Position numbers and translations under genes: made by a program
The notes under the pieces: model-generated
The model's input: only the letters and a program-made list of their open reading frames with translations
Database searches by the model: none
Told to the model about the DNA's origin: nothing
Shown: piece by piece, positions 27,824-36,559 of the stretch
Numbering within the stretch: position 1 is the stretch's first letter
Layout of the letters: each line of letters begins with the position of its first letter
Source: Clostridiaceae bacterium
GTDB lineage: Bacteria > Bacillota > Clostridia > Acetivibrionales > DULL01
Assembly: GCA_012840395.1 (NCBI GenBank)
Contig: DULL01000047.1
Location: 1 to 45,149 of the forward strand
Length of the DNA stretch: 45,149 bases
Reading direction: 5' to 3'

Positions 27824-28437
27824 AATGAACCTCCTGTATTTAGAGCAAAATTCTTAAGGAGTCTAAGTCCAATCTCTCCACTCTTTTCAATATGGAATTG
27901 AGCAGCAAATATGTTTTTATATGCTATCATAGAGCAGAATTCGAGTCCATAGTAGGTTTTGGCTAAAACAATATCTTTATTTTCAGGAACGACATAGTAT
28001 GAATTTACAAAATAGAAAAATTCACTATTGTTAAGTCCATCCACGATAGGATGTTCTTTTACAAAAGTTACTTCATTCCATCCCATTTGAGGTACTCTTA
28101 CATTTTGTTCCGGAAACTTCTTTACTTCTCCAGAAAGCCAACCCAGGCATTTAGCGTTTCCTTCTTCACTGCGCTCAAACAGTATTTGAAGTCCAATACA
28201 TATTCCTAAAAAGGGTGTTCCTTTATTCAGCACCATATCTTCAAGCACGCCTATAAGGTTAATATCTTTGAGAGAATCAATAGTTGCCTTTGCGGAACCT
28301 ACACCGGGCAGAATAATACCCGTACACTTTTCTACTTGTTCGGGAGTAGAAATTAACTCTGAGTTAATATTTAATTTCTGGAGAGCATTAAGTACACTTG
28401 GGGCATTACCTGCTTTATAATCTATTACACCTATCAC
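27817..28437 (-). CDS. HisH-like glutamine amidotransferase paralogue
   Basis: This 206-aa class I glutaminase partners the HisF-like protein encoded immediately downstream. The catalytic Cys is in GICIGLQILFERSEEG, and the His/Glu pair in AAQFHIEKSGEIGLRLL (normal FHPEKSG). The oxyanion region LPGVGSAKATIDSL also fits. It therefore looks catalytically intact, in contrast to the altered HisF partner. The start is a GTG with AAAGGA upstream. The pair is divergent from the helicase gene and stands alone, not in a histidine operon; its true acceptor reaction is unknown. Confidence 0.87.
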   Translation of the reverse strand: MIGVIDYKAGNAPSVLNALQKLNINSELISTPEQVEKCTGIILPGVGSAKATIDSLKDINLIGVLEDMVLNKGTPFLGICIGLQILFERSEEGNAKCLGWLSGEVKKFPEQNVRVPQMGWNEVTFVKEHPIVDGLNNSEFFYFVNSYYVVPENKDIVLAKTYYGLEFCSMIAYKNIFAAQFHIEKSGEIGLRLLKNFALNTGGSLC

Positions 28438-28746
28438 AAATCATTTATCCTTTCATTAGAACTATTATTTATAATTATTATTCTAGTCATAAATATAAAC
28501 GCAATAAACATAATTTTTTAGAAGATAAATTAAACATAAATAATTAAACATATGCCGCATATAAAGTTTCACATATAATTTATTTTTACATAATACCATA
28601 AAAGTTAATTTAACACAATAATATGATAAAGTATTAATTCATCAAATTAAGTTTAATATATGGTTTTTCGCAGAAAAACGTTGTATAATGTAAATATATA
28701 ACAAATTTTATAATATAAGGATGTTATTGTCTTAACAGAGTTTCTT
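28438..28746 (+). promoter_or_regulatory. Divergent intergenic region with a palindrome at the helicase promoter
   Basis: These 309 bp separate the hisH-like and helicase genes and are strongly AT-rich. A consensus -10 box TATAAT lies at 28684-28689. Just upstream, GTTTTTC (28663-28669) and GAAAAAC (28673-28679) form a perfect palindrome with a GCA centre, where the -35/spacer should be and where no good -35 exists. It could be an operator. No other feature was recognised. Confidence 0.4.
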
Positions 28747-30714
28747 ATGGACTTTATTAGGTATTTGTCTGAAAAACATGGAATTTACTTAAATGAGCAA
28801 CAGCAAAAAGCCGTAGTTAATATTCAGGGACCAACTCTTCTTCTTGCCGTGCCTGGAGCCGGAAAAACCACGGTAATTGTATCCCGGTGTGCAAATATGG
28901 TATTAAACCATAAAATTGATCCTGGTAAAATTCTTACTCTTACATTCAGCAAAGCATCTGTAATAGATATGAAAAACAGGTTTCATAAAATCTTTGGTGA
29001 TGAGGCAGGAAAGGGACTTAATTTTTCCACAATACACAGCTTCTGTTTCAATATTCTGAAAACCTGGTCACGAGATCTGGGAGGTAATTTTCCAATCATT
29101 ATTGAAAGTGATAGATCTCCAATAACTAAGAACCAGCTCTTAAGGCAGATATTTTATAAACATAATAATATATACATAAACGATGATAAACTGGAGGAAT
29201 TATCAAATAAGATATGCTACATAAAAAACATGATGCTTTCTAATGATGAAATTGAAAATCAAATTACGAATATAAAAAATTTTTTTAAGATATATAAGAG
29301 CTATGAGGAATATAAGCTTCGGAATAACTATATTGATTTCGACGATATGCTGGCAAGGACTTTGAATTTACTCCTTGAAAACAAAGAAATCGCTGAAATG
29401 TACAGAAACAAATATGAGTATATTAACGTGGATGAATCTCAGGACACATCCTATTTGCAGCACCAGATAATAAGACAGCTGGCAATTCCAAAGAATAATA
29501 TTTTTATGGTAGGTGATGAAGACCAAAGTATTTATGCTTTTAGGGGGGCATTCCCAAAAGCACTGATGGACTTTAAAAAAACATATCCCGGAGCCAGTGT
29601 GCTTCTTATGGAAAAAAATTATCGCTCCACACTTAACATTATTGCTGCTGCAAACAAGTTAATTAAGCAGAATGATGAGAGGTATAATAAAACCATGTTT
29701 TCGGAAAGAGGGCCGGGTGCACCGGTAAAATATAAATGCCTTCAGGAGAGAATTCAACAATATCCATACATTGTTTCTTTGCTAAAACAGCAGGAAAATC
29801 TTTCAGGAACAGCAGTGCTATACAGGAATAATGTTTCGGCCATTTCCCTGGCTTATGAACTGCATGCCAGAGGTATACCCTTTTACCTTCACGAATACAA
29901 GGCTAATTTCTTCAGACACTGGATTATCATTGATATAATTCGTTTTATGGAGTTTTCTCTCGATCAGGCAAATGTAAAAGCTTTTCGTGAGATTTATTAT
30001 AAGATGAATATTTTTATTTCAAAGGCTATGGCTGATTATGCTATAGAGAATTCAAATACAGGCCGTAACTTTTTTGATATATTATTAGGGTATCCTGGAA
30101 ATACTGAAATGAAAAATATTAGATTGTTAGAAACAAAACATAATATTATAAAGCTGTCAAGAATGAAACCAGAGGAAGCCATTGATTTTATCATGAATGA
30201 GCTGGGATATGGCAATTATATTATAAGGCAAAATCACAACAGTTCTGATGAATTAAACAGCCTAATGCTGTATATAAGCGAATTAAAATATATTGCTTTA
30301 AAAACAAGAAGTATAAAGGAGTTTAAAGATAATCTGGCCATCCTTAAAGAAGTAATGGATAATTCAAAACACAACAGAGAAAAAAACGCGGTTACTCTTT
30401 CCACTATTCATTCAAGTAAAGGTCTTGAGTTTGACAAAGTATACATAATTGATCTCTTTGACGGGATTTTACCTTCATCAGAAAGTATTAATAATTTCAT
30501 CCTTGGGGACAAAACCCTTATACAAGAAGAAGTGCGCCTTTTCTATGTAGGAATTACCAGGGCCAAGCATTATCTGGAACTGATTGCCGCAAACAAGCTT
30601 GAAGGTAAACCTGTTAAACCTTCCCGGTTTATTGAGCAGCTTTTCTTTGAAGATAATTCACTTTCCTCCATGAGTTCAGTGGGGAATTTATATTTCCCCA
30701 CTGAACAAGGTTGA
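28747..30714 (+). CDS. UvrD/PcrA-family superfamily I DNA helicase
   Basis: This 655-aa ATP-dependent 3'-5' helicase has the SF1 motifs in order: Q-motif region LNEQQQKAVV, Walker A AVPGAGKTT (motif I), TFSKASVIDMKNR (Ia), YINVDESQDTSYLQ (II), VGDEDQSIYAFRGA (III), NYRS (IV), TIHSSKGLEFDKVYII (V) and RLFYVGITRAKHYLEL (VI). It is shorter than the usual 720-750-aa PcrA/UvrD, mostly through a compact 2B region and no C-terminal tail, so it is more likely a secondary helicase of this family. Its ribosome binding site is weak. The last codons coincide with a 13-bp perfect inverted repeat. Confidence 0.9.
   Translation: MDFIRYLSEKHGIYLNEQQQKAVVNIQGPTLLLAVPGAGKTTVIVSRCANMVLNHKIDPGKILTLTFSKASVIDMKNRFHKIFGDEAGKGLNFSTIHSFCFNILKTWSRDLGGNFPIIIESDRSPITKNQLLRQIFYKHNNIYINDDKLEELSNKICYIKNMMLSNDEIENQITNIKNFFKIYKSYEEYKLRNNYIDFDDMLARTLNLLLENKEIAEMYRNKYEYINVDESQDTSYLQHQIIRQLAIPKNNIFMVGDEDQSIYAFRGAFPKALMDFKKTYPGASVLLMEKNYRSTLNIIAAANKLIKQNDERYNKTMFSERGPGAPVKYKCLQERIQQYPYIVSLLKQQENLSGTAVLYRNNVSAISLAYELHARGIPFYLHEYKANFFRHWIIIDIIRFMEFSLDQANVKAFREIYYKMNIFISKAMADYAIENSNTGRNFFDILLGYPGNTEMKNIRLLETKHNIIKLSRMKPEEAIDFIMNELGYGNYIIRQNHNSSDELNSLMLYISELKYIALKTRSIKEFKDNLAILKEVMDNSKHNREKNAVTLSTIHSSKGLEFDKVYIIDLFDGILPSSESINNFILGDKTLIQEEVRLFYVGITRAKHYLELIAANKLEGKPVKPSRFIEQLFFEDNSLSSMSSVGNLYFPTEQG
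30674..30706 (+). terminator. Perfect hairpin inside the 3' end of the helicase gene
   Basis: GTTCAGTGGGGAA (30674-30686) and TTCCCCACTGAAC (30694-30706) form a 13-bp stem with a 7-base loop. It overlaps the last codons of the helicase. Only AT-rich DNA without a clear T-run follows, so it may protect the RNA 3' end or terminate poorly between the two convergent genes. Confidence 0.5.
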
Positions 30715-30777
30715 ATTATTAATTAATAACACATATGCCTTAAAAGTCAGGGCAAGGAATTATTTGACTGATTAAAT

Positions 30778-31974
30778 TTATGCTTTACCTCTGGATAATA
30801 CATCAAAAGCTACTGCCATGATGAAGATAATGCCTTTTATAACATATTGATAGGAAATACCAACTCCCATAAGATTCATGCCATTTGTAAGGGACATTAT
30901 TACCAATGCGCCCACAATTGTATTTGCCACTTTACCGATACCGCCTTTAGTGGAGACACCACCAATATAGCAGGAAGCTATTGCATCCAGTTCGAATCCG
31001 CTTCCGGCAGTTGTAGTGGCCGACTGGAGCCTTGAAGTAAACAGAATGCCGCCTAACGCAGACAGCATACCCATGGATGCGAAAACAAAATAGAGTGTCT
31101 TCTTAACGTTAATTCCGGATAATGCTGCTGCTTCAGGGTTACTGCCAACACCGTATATATACCTTCCCAAACGTGTTCTGTTCATGAAAAAATTGTAAAT
31201 TAGAACCACAATGCTGACAATTACTATTGTCCAGGAAAGACCGCGGTAGTTTGCCAGTGCAAATGAAAGCAGACCTATCATAACGGAAAAGAACAAAATC
31301 TTTAATATAAATACTGGTGTAGAAACCGTTTCAAAATTATACCTTTTTAATTTGTTTCTTGCATTTACCTGAGAAATAATTACCAGGATAATAGCCACGG
31401 CACCTGCAACAAGGGTAAGCATATGGAGACCACCGGACTTTTGAAAATCAGGAACAAAACCATTTGACAGGGCATTGAAAGTCTCATTTGTAACCAGAAT
31501 TGTGCCTGTTGCTTCGGTAATCAGTATAAGCAGACCTCTGAACCCAAATTGAAAAGCCAGGGTTGTTACAAAAGAAGGAACTCTAACTTTTCCAATGATG
31601 ATTCCCTCTGTAAGACCTATAACAGCACCAAAAAGCAGGATAATAATTATAATGAGCCATACAGACATATTTGTCCTCATCATATAAGTGGCAGCTACCG
31701 CCCCTAAAAATCCGGCGACATAACCTACAGAAAGGTCAATTTCTCTAATGATAAGCACAAGTGTCATACCCACTGCTATAACGGCTATATATCCAGTCTG
31801 ATTTACAAGATTTGTTATATTTCTCGGAGTTAAGAATCCACCGCCCGTTGCTATGTTAAAATAAATAAATATTACAGCTAATGCAATATACATTGCATAA
31901 TCCCGTACATGTGTTTTCAACAAAAATATTACTTCATTAATGAAGCTCATTTTTTCTCCATTATTTCCAGTCAT
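30778..31974 (-). CDS. Sugar ABC transporter permease (XylH/MglC type)
   Basis: This 398-aa membrane protein has about ten hydrophobic helices. It carries features of the BPD_transp_2 sugar permeases: TNLVNQTGYIAVIAVGMTLVLI near the start, REIDLSVGYVAGFLGAV, the conserved RLGRYIYGVGSNPEAAALSGI loop and a C-terminal GGVSTKGGIGKV. It would form the channel for the pentose/hexose taken up by the adjacent binding protein. Length and layout favour XylH over the shorter RbsC. Start ATG 31974 with AGGAGGA upstream, 13 bp after the ATPase gene, so the two are co-transcribed. Confidence 0.93.
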   Translation of the reverse strand: MTGNNGEKMSFINEVIFLLKTHVRDYAMYIALAVIFIYFNIATGGGFLTPRNITNLVNQTGYIAVIAVGMTLVLIIREIDLSVGYVAGFLGAVAATYMMRTNMSVWLIIIIILLFGAVIGLTEGIIIGKVRVPSFVTTLAFQFGFRGLLILITEATGTILVTNETFNALSNGFVPDFQKSGGLHMLTLVAGAVAIILVIISQVNARNKLKRYNFETVSTPVFILKILFFSVMIGLLSFALANYRGLSWTIVIVSIVVLIYNFFMNRTRLGRYIYGVGSNPEAAALSGINVKKTLYFVFASMGMLSALGGILFTSRLQSATTTAGSGFELDAIASCYIGGVSTKGGIGKVANTIVGALVIMSLTNGMNLMGVGISYQYVIKGIIFIMAVAFDVLSRGKA

Positions 31975-31987
31975 CCTATAACTCCTC

Positions 31988-33517
31988 CTAGTATTGTTTT
32001 GTGGCCATAGCCATTATATTTTGTTCCGTAGCATCTTTAGCAGGGATTTCTCCTGTTATGCGACCGTTGGACATGACGTAGATACGATCGCTCATGCCGA
32101 GAATTTCCAGCAGTTCGGAAGAAATCATAATTATGCTTAAGCCCTGTTCCACCAAACGATTCATTATTGTATAAATTTCATATTTAGCACCAACATCAAT
32201 ACCCTTTGTTGGTTCATCCAGGATTAAAACTTTAGGATTGGCAAAAAGCCACTTGGAAAGGGATACCTTCTGTTGATTTCCTCCGCTTAGGTTTTCTACT
32301 ATTTGACTTATAGAATAAGCTTTTATATTGATGGAATTTTTGTAACGGTTTGCAACCACTACTTCCTCGTTCTCATTAATGGAGATACCCCGTATTAATG
32401 ATTCCAGGTTTGAAATGGTGATATTGAATTTGATATTATGCGATAAAAACAGACCGTTTCCTTTTTTATCTTCTGTTACATAGGCCACTCCTGCCTTCAT
32501 TGCATCCCTGGGATGGGGAAAATTTTTCTTTTCGCCGTCTACATATATTTCACCGCTTAAAATCTTGTATTTTGGAGTATTACCAAAAATGCTGAGCGCA
32601 AGTTCTGTTCTACCGGCTCCCATCAAGCCTGCCAGTCCAACAATTTCACCTTTCCTTACGTAAATATTGATATCGTGCAGGATTTCCCTTTCTTTATCAG
32701 GGTCGTACACAGTCCAGTTTTTTATTTCAAATGCTACATCACCAATTGAATCTTTTATGCGTTTTGGGTAAATATTTTCAATTTCCCTTCCAACCATGTA
32801 CTTGATTATTTCTTTTTCAGTAAGAGGTTTATCATGGGCATCCATGGAACAGATAGTCATTCCATCACGAAGTACGGTTACTGTATCAGCTATGGATATG
32901 ACTTCCTTTAGCCTGTGGGAAATCATAATGCATGTAATACCTTCATTTTTTAGTTCACGCAGGAGATTTAAAAGATTTCTGCTGTCATCTTCATTAAGTG
33001 CAGATGTGGGTTCGTCAAGTATCAATAATTTTACATTTTTGCTTAAGGCTTTGGCGATTTCTACCAGTTGCTGGCTTCCGACACGGAGATCACGTACCTT
33101 AACGGAAGGATTTACATTTAGACGCACTTTTTTTAACATTTCGGAAGCTTTGATAATTGTTTGATGCCAGTCTATAAATCTTCCATCCATTATTTCATGG
33201 CCAAAATATATGTTTTCATATACAGTCAGGTCAGGTATAAGAGCGAGTTCCTGGTTAATAATTGCAATTCCGGCTTTTTCACTATCTGATACTGAAAAGA
33301 ACTTCTGGACTTTCCCTTCATAAATAATGTCTCCGGTATATGTTCCATATTTATATATACCTGATAGAATTTTCATCAGTGTGGATTTGCCTGCACCGTT
33401 TTCTCCAACCAGGCAATGAATTTCTCCTCTTTTTACCTTAAAGTTGACTCTGTCAAGGGCTTTAACACCTGGAAATGTCTTGGTAATATTTCTCATTTCC
33501 AATATGTAACCGCTCAT
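31988..33517 (-). CDS. Sugar ABC transporter ATP-binding protein, two nucleotide domains (XylG/MglA type)
   Basis: This 510-aa cytoplasmic protein has tandem ABC domains. The first has Walker A GENGAGKSTLMKILSG (about residue 40), signature LRVGSQQLVEIAKAL and Walker B LLILDEPTSAL. The second has the usual degenerate Walker A GLMGAGRTELALS, signature LSGGNQQKVSLSKWL and LILDEPTKGID. I chose the ATG at 33517, with AAGGAGG nine bases upstream, over a longer reading to 33580 that would begin without a ribosome binding site. It lies between the permease and, beyond a terminator and a repeat array, the binding protein. Confidence 0.93.
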   Translation of the reverse strand: MSGYILEMRNITKTFPGVKALDRVNFKVKRGEIHCLVGENGAGKSTLMKILSGIYKYGTYTGDIIYEGKVQKFFSVSDSEKAGIAIINQELALIPDLTVYENIYFGHEIMDGRFIDWHQTIIKASEMLKKVRLNVNPSVKVRDLRVGSQQLVEIAKALSKNVKLLILDEPTSALNEDDSRNLLNLLRELKNEGITCIMISHRLKEVISIADTVTVLRDGMTICSMDAHDKPLTEKEIIKYMVGREIENIYPKRIKDSIGDVAFEIKNWTVYDPDKEREILHDINIYVRKGEIVGLAGLMGAGRTELALSIFGNTPKYKILSGEIYVDGEKKNFPHPRDAMKAGVAYVTEDKKGNGLFLSHNIKFNITISNLESLIRGISINENEEVVVANRYKNSINIKAYSISQIVENLSGGNQQKVSLSKWLFANPKVLILDEPTKGIDVGAKYEIYTIMNRLVEQGLSIIMISSELLEILGMSDRIYVMSNGRITGEIPAKDATEQNIMAMATKQY

Positions 33518-33568
33518 ACATTTACCTCCTTGAAATTCGGAAATGAGGGGATGCTGAGAGTATGCACC

Positions 33569-33779
33569 GGGATATATCAACTAGATATATCATTTAGACA
33601 TATAAGTGGGATGCACCATTTAGATATACCATATATATCCAACATATATATCTACTATTTTGATATATCAATTATTAAGTTATATCCTTGGAATATATCA
33701 TTGTGATATATTTTTAGGATATAACTTTAGAATATATCTTTAGGGTATATCAGCAGAAAATATCATTAGGATATATCGT
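33569..33779. repeat. Degenerate GATATATC short tandem repeat array
   Basis: About 210 bp between the binding-protein and ATPase genes contain roughly fifteen variants of GATATATC followed by 4-6 bases, often ATTTA or TTTAG, at an irregular spacing of about 12-18 bases. The core is palindromic. It lies on the transcript between two genes of one transport system, downstream of the binding-protein terminator. It is not a CRISPR array, because there are no longer constant repeats or unique spacers. Confidence 0.7.
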
Positions 33780-33806
33780 AAAAAGGGGGGCAAACAGGCC
33801 ACCCCT
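33780..33806 (-). terminator. Intrinsic terminator between the binding-protein and ATPase genes
   Basis: On the minus strand AGGGG(T)GGC and GCCCCCCT form a GC-rich stem with one unpaired base and a 6-base loop, followed by TTTTT. It sits 20 bp after the binding-protein stop codon. Partial readthrough would give the usual excess of binding protein over transporter. Confidence 0.8.
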
Positions 33807-33825
33807 CTTATTCACAAGAAATAAA

Positions 33826-34941
33826 CTATTTCAAGTTTTCCCATCCGGTGTAGTTGTTTTTATCGTAATAACCTGTGTCAAAAAAGACTTTCTTGAGATT
33901 GTCCCTTGTAACTACAACTACATCAGATTGTATGGAGGGAACATCTATGACATTATTATTGTATTGTGCATTTACCTCGGGTTTTTTACCGCTTAAAATG
34001 GTGTCAACCAGGTTCATTGTATCTTTAACCAGCATAGTGGGATCTTTAAATACTGTCATGCTTTGTTTCCCATCAATTAAGTACTGGATAGAGGCAGCAA
34101 CACCATCTGCACCGGTGATGATCAATTCTTTTACATCTGCATCTGCTCTAAAGGTATCAGAAAGTGCACGGCAGGTATCATCATCGGGGCCCAGTACATA
34201 ACATACATTCTTATTTTCCGGAGGATTAGCTGTTAAATGAGCTTCTGCAAGGGTTTTAGAGGTTTCCATGCTCCATTCGGTATCTACCTGGCTCATAATT
34301 TCAGACATTTGTTCGCGTGTGAGATCTTTGATGTTTGCATAACTTTGAGCTTTGTCTGAATTTCGTACGATAAAGGTACCGTCTGCGATTTTAGGCTGCA
34401 AAGCCTCCCATTGTCCCTGGAAGAACAAGAATGAGTTATTGTCAGTAAGGGCTCCTGAATAAAGATAGAGATTGTTTCCTTTACCTTTTGCCTGATCTAC
34501 CAGATATTGACCCATTGCTCTTCCAACTGCTACGCTGTCGAAAGTTACATAGTAATCAACAGCGCTGGTATCCATAATCAACCTGTCATATGAAATAATG
34601 GTTATTCCTTCTGCTTTGGCTTTTTCTACGGCAGAAGCTGCAGCGGTTGCGTCAAAAGCGCATAGAACCAGTACTTTGATTCCTTTTTCAATCAGGGATT
34701 CAATGTTTGTTTTTTCTACAGCTGAGTTTGCCTGGCTATACATGATTTCGGCCTTATATCCTTTTTCTTTGATTATTTCTCTGAATTTGGCCTCGTCAGC
34801 AAGCCATCTGGACTCATCTTTAGTGGGAAGAACGATTCCTACATCTATTTTTCCTCCTGTAGTGGAACCAGGTGTCGCACAACCAGTAAATATGCTTGTT
34901 ATCAAAGAAAAGCACAAAAATAGTACAATTACTTTTTTCAT
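33826..34941 (-). CDS. Sugar ABC transporter substrate-binding lipoprotein (ChvE/XylF type)
   Basis: This 371-aa exported lipoprotein starts with MKKVIVLFLCF... and ends its signal peptide at the lipobox IFTGC, so it is anchored outside the membrane. The mature part is a type I periplasmic-binding fold (PF13407-like): VGIVLPTKDESRWLADEAKF, QANSAVEKTNIESLIEKGIKVLVL, ISYDRLIMDTSAVDYYV (the DR sugar-binding pair) and ITGADGVAASIQYL. XylF/ChvE homologues bind xylose, glucose or galactose; galE on the other side of the intergenic region hints at hexoses, but that is inference. ATG 34941 with GGAGG upstream. First gene of the operon with its own terminator. Confidence 0.92.
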   Translation of the reverse strand: MKKVIVLFLCFSLITSIFTGCATPGSTTGGKIDVGIVLPTKDESRWLADEAKFREIIKEKGYKAEIMYSQANSAVEKTNIESLIEKGIKVLVLCAFDATAAASAVEKAKAEGITIISYDRLIMDTSAVDYYVTFDSVAVGRAMGQYLVDQAKGKGNNLYLYSGALTDNNSFLFFQGQWEALQPKIADGTFIVRNSDKAQSYANIKDLTREQMSEIMSQVDTEWSMETSKTLAEAHLTANPPENKNVCYVLGPDDDTCRALSDTFRADADVKELIITGADGVAASIQYLIDGKQSMTVFKDPTMLVKDTMNLVDTILSGKKPEVNAQYNNNVIDVPSIQSDVVVVTRDNLKKVFFDTGYYDKNNYTGWENLK

Positions 34942-35478
34942 AGAAACCTCCTTGATTTATTTTTACTTTTGCCTTTGCAGGCAAAATGTTAATAAACTTG
35001 AATGGTTAGTATATACTTAAGGACCATAAATCATGGCCATGAACTGATATAGGGACTATAATTTATTTTATGTTCCTGTTTATTATCATATTTATTTTTG
35101 TTTATTAATGGTTTAATGTGATGTTTCTTTAGTTGAGGAAACTATGGCCAAATAAAAAATACAGCAATACTCAAATTTGCCGTACCTAAAGCTGAAATAC
35201 TATGGCGAGCAAATGAATTACAGCGGATCCTGTAAGGTAGAACTACAGCGGAGGGATCAATTGCTGTTGAACTATTGTAGCATTTAATGTAGAATTTTTC
35301 CTTTACAATTATTATAATATACTACAAAATATTCCTATGTCAAATATTTCATGTTTTAATTTATACTTACATGATAATACATGTTAAAATATAAATATAA
35401 TATGATGCTTAATACTTCAAATATGATGTCTTAATACAAATAGGATGTTTTAATAATTCAGACAGGAGGAATTTTCTT
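34942..35478. promoter_or_regulatory. Divergent intergenic region between the binding protein and galE
   Basis: These 537 bp hold no gene I can recognise. Near the binding protein, TTTTGCCT and AGGCAAAA (34967-34974/34979-34986) form an 8-bp stem with a 4-base loop just upstream of its ribosome binding site. Close to galE, the block GATG(C/T)..TTAATA occurs three times (about 35402-35456) at 20-23-base spacing. TACAGCGGA occurs twice (35211 and 35252 region). These may be operator sites; no regulator gene is adjacent. Confidence 0.4.
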
Positions 35479-36492
35479 ATGTCTATTCTTGTTACAGGTG
35501 GGGCAGGTTATATCGGAAGTCATACCTGTGTGGAACTGCTTGAATCCGGAGAGCATGTGGTAGTTGCCGATAATCTTTCCAACAGCAAAGAGGAATCTCT
35601 GAGAAGAGTTATGGAAATTACCGGGAAATCTCTTATATTTAAAAAAATAGATTTACTCGACCAGGACAGCCTTGAAGAAGTATTCAAAGAAAATAAAATT
35701 GAAGCAGTTATTCACTTTGCGGGTTTAAAGGCGGTGGGTGAATCGGTATCTGTTCCATTGAAGTATTATAAGAACAATATTACAGGCACAGTGGTGCTTT
35801 GTGAAGTTATGCAGAAGTATGGAGTAAAAAACCTGGTATTCAGTTCATCGGCAACTGTATACGGTGATCCGCATAAATTGCCTATTACTGAGGATTTCCC
35901 ATTATCTGCCACCAACCCCTATGGACGGTCCAAGCTTATGATTGAAGAAATATTACGGGATTTATATGTTTCAGATAATGAGTGGAATATTGCAATTCTC
36001 AGGTATTTTAATCCTGTTGGAGCTCATTCCAGTGGCAGAATAGGAGAAGATCCCAATGATATTCCAAACAACCTGATGCCATACATATCCCAGGTTGCAG
36101 TTGGGAAACTGAAAGAATTAAGAATATTTGGAAATAATTATCCAACTAAAGACGGAACTGGCGTTAGAGACTATATACATGTGGTAGATCTGGCTAAAGG
36201 TCATCTGAAGGCCCTTGAAAAACTAAAAACAAAACCTGGGGTTGTTACTTATAATTTAGGAACAGGAACAGGATATAGTGTTCTTGAAATGGTTAAAGCT
36301 TTTTCAGAAGCCTGCGGCAAACAAATACCATATAGATTTGTGGACAGAAGACCGGGAGATATTGCAGCCTGCTATGCAGACCCATCCAAAGCAGAAAAGG
36401 AACTGGATTGGAAGGCTCAAAGAGATATTTATCAGATGTGTGAAGATGCATGGAGATGGCAGTCAAACAATCCTAATGGCTATGATGGATAG
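35479..36492 (+). CDS. galE: UDP-glucose 4-epimerase
   Basis: This 337-aa extended short-chain dehydrogenase interconverts UDP-glucose and UDP-galactose in the cytoplasm. It shows the N-terminal NAD site [30 protein letters not shown], catalytic SSSATVYG and [10 protein letters not shown] (Tyr-x3-Lys), and [15 protein letters not shown], all typical of GalE. Length is normal (about 330-340). AGGAGG lies nine bases before the ATG. A nucleotidyltransferase gene follows 67 bp downstream in the same direction, which suggests a role in UDP-sugar supply for cell-wall or exopolysaccharide synthesis or in galactose use. Confidence 0.95.
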   Translation: MSILVTGGAGYIGSHTCVELLESGEHVVVADNLSNSKEESLRRVMEITGKSLIFKKIDLLDQDSLEEVFKENKIEAVIHFAGLKAVGESVSVPLKYYKNNITGTVVLCEVMQKYGVKNLVFSSSATVYGDPHKLPITEDFPLSATNPYGRSKLMIEEILRDLYVSDNEWNIAILRYFNPVGAHSSGRIGEDPNDIPNNLMPYISQVAVGKLKELRIFGNNYPTKDGTGVRDYIHVVDLAKGHLKALEKLKTKPGVVTYNLGTGTGYSVLEMVKAFSEACGKQIPYRFVDRRPGDIAACYADPSKAEKELDWKAQRDIYQMCEDAWRWQSNNPNGYDG

Positions 36493-36559
36493 AGCCTAGT
36501 TTTGACTACAGACTTGACCAATGATTTGACTTTTGACCTGACGAATGAGGAGAAAAACA

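Noticed and set aside
33569-33779. CRISPR array
   Set aside because: Units are 8-14 bases, degenerate and irregularly spaced, without unique spacers or cas genes.
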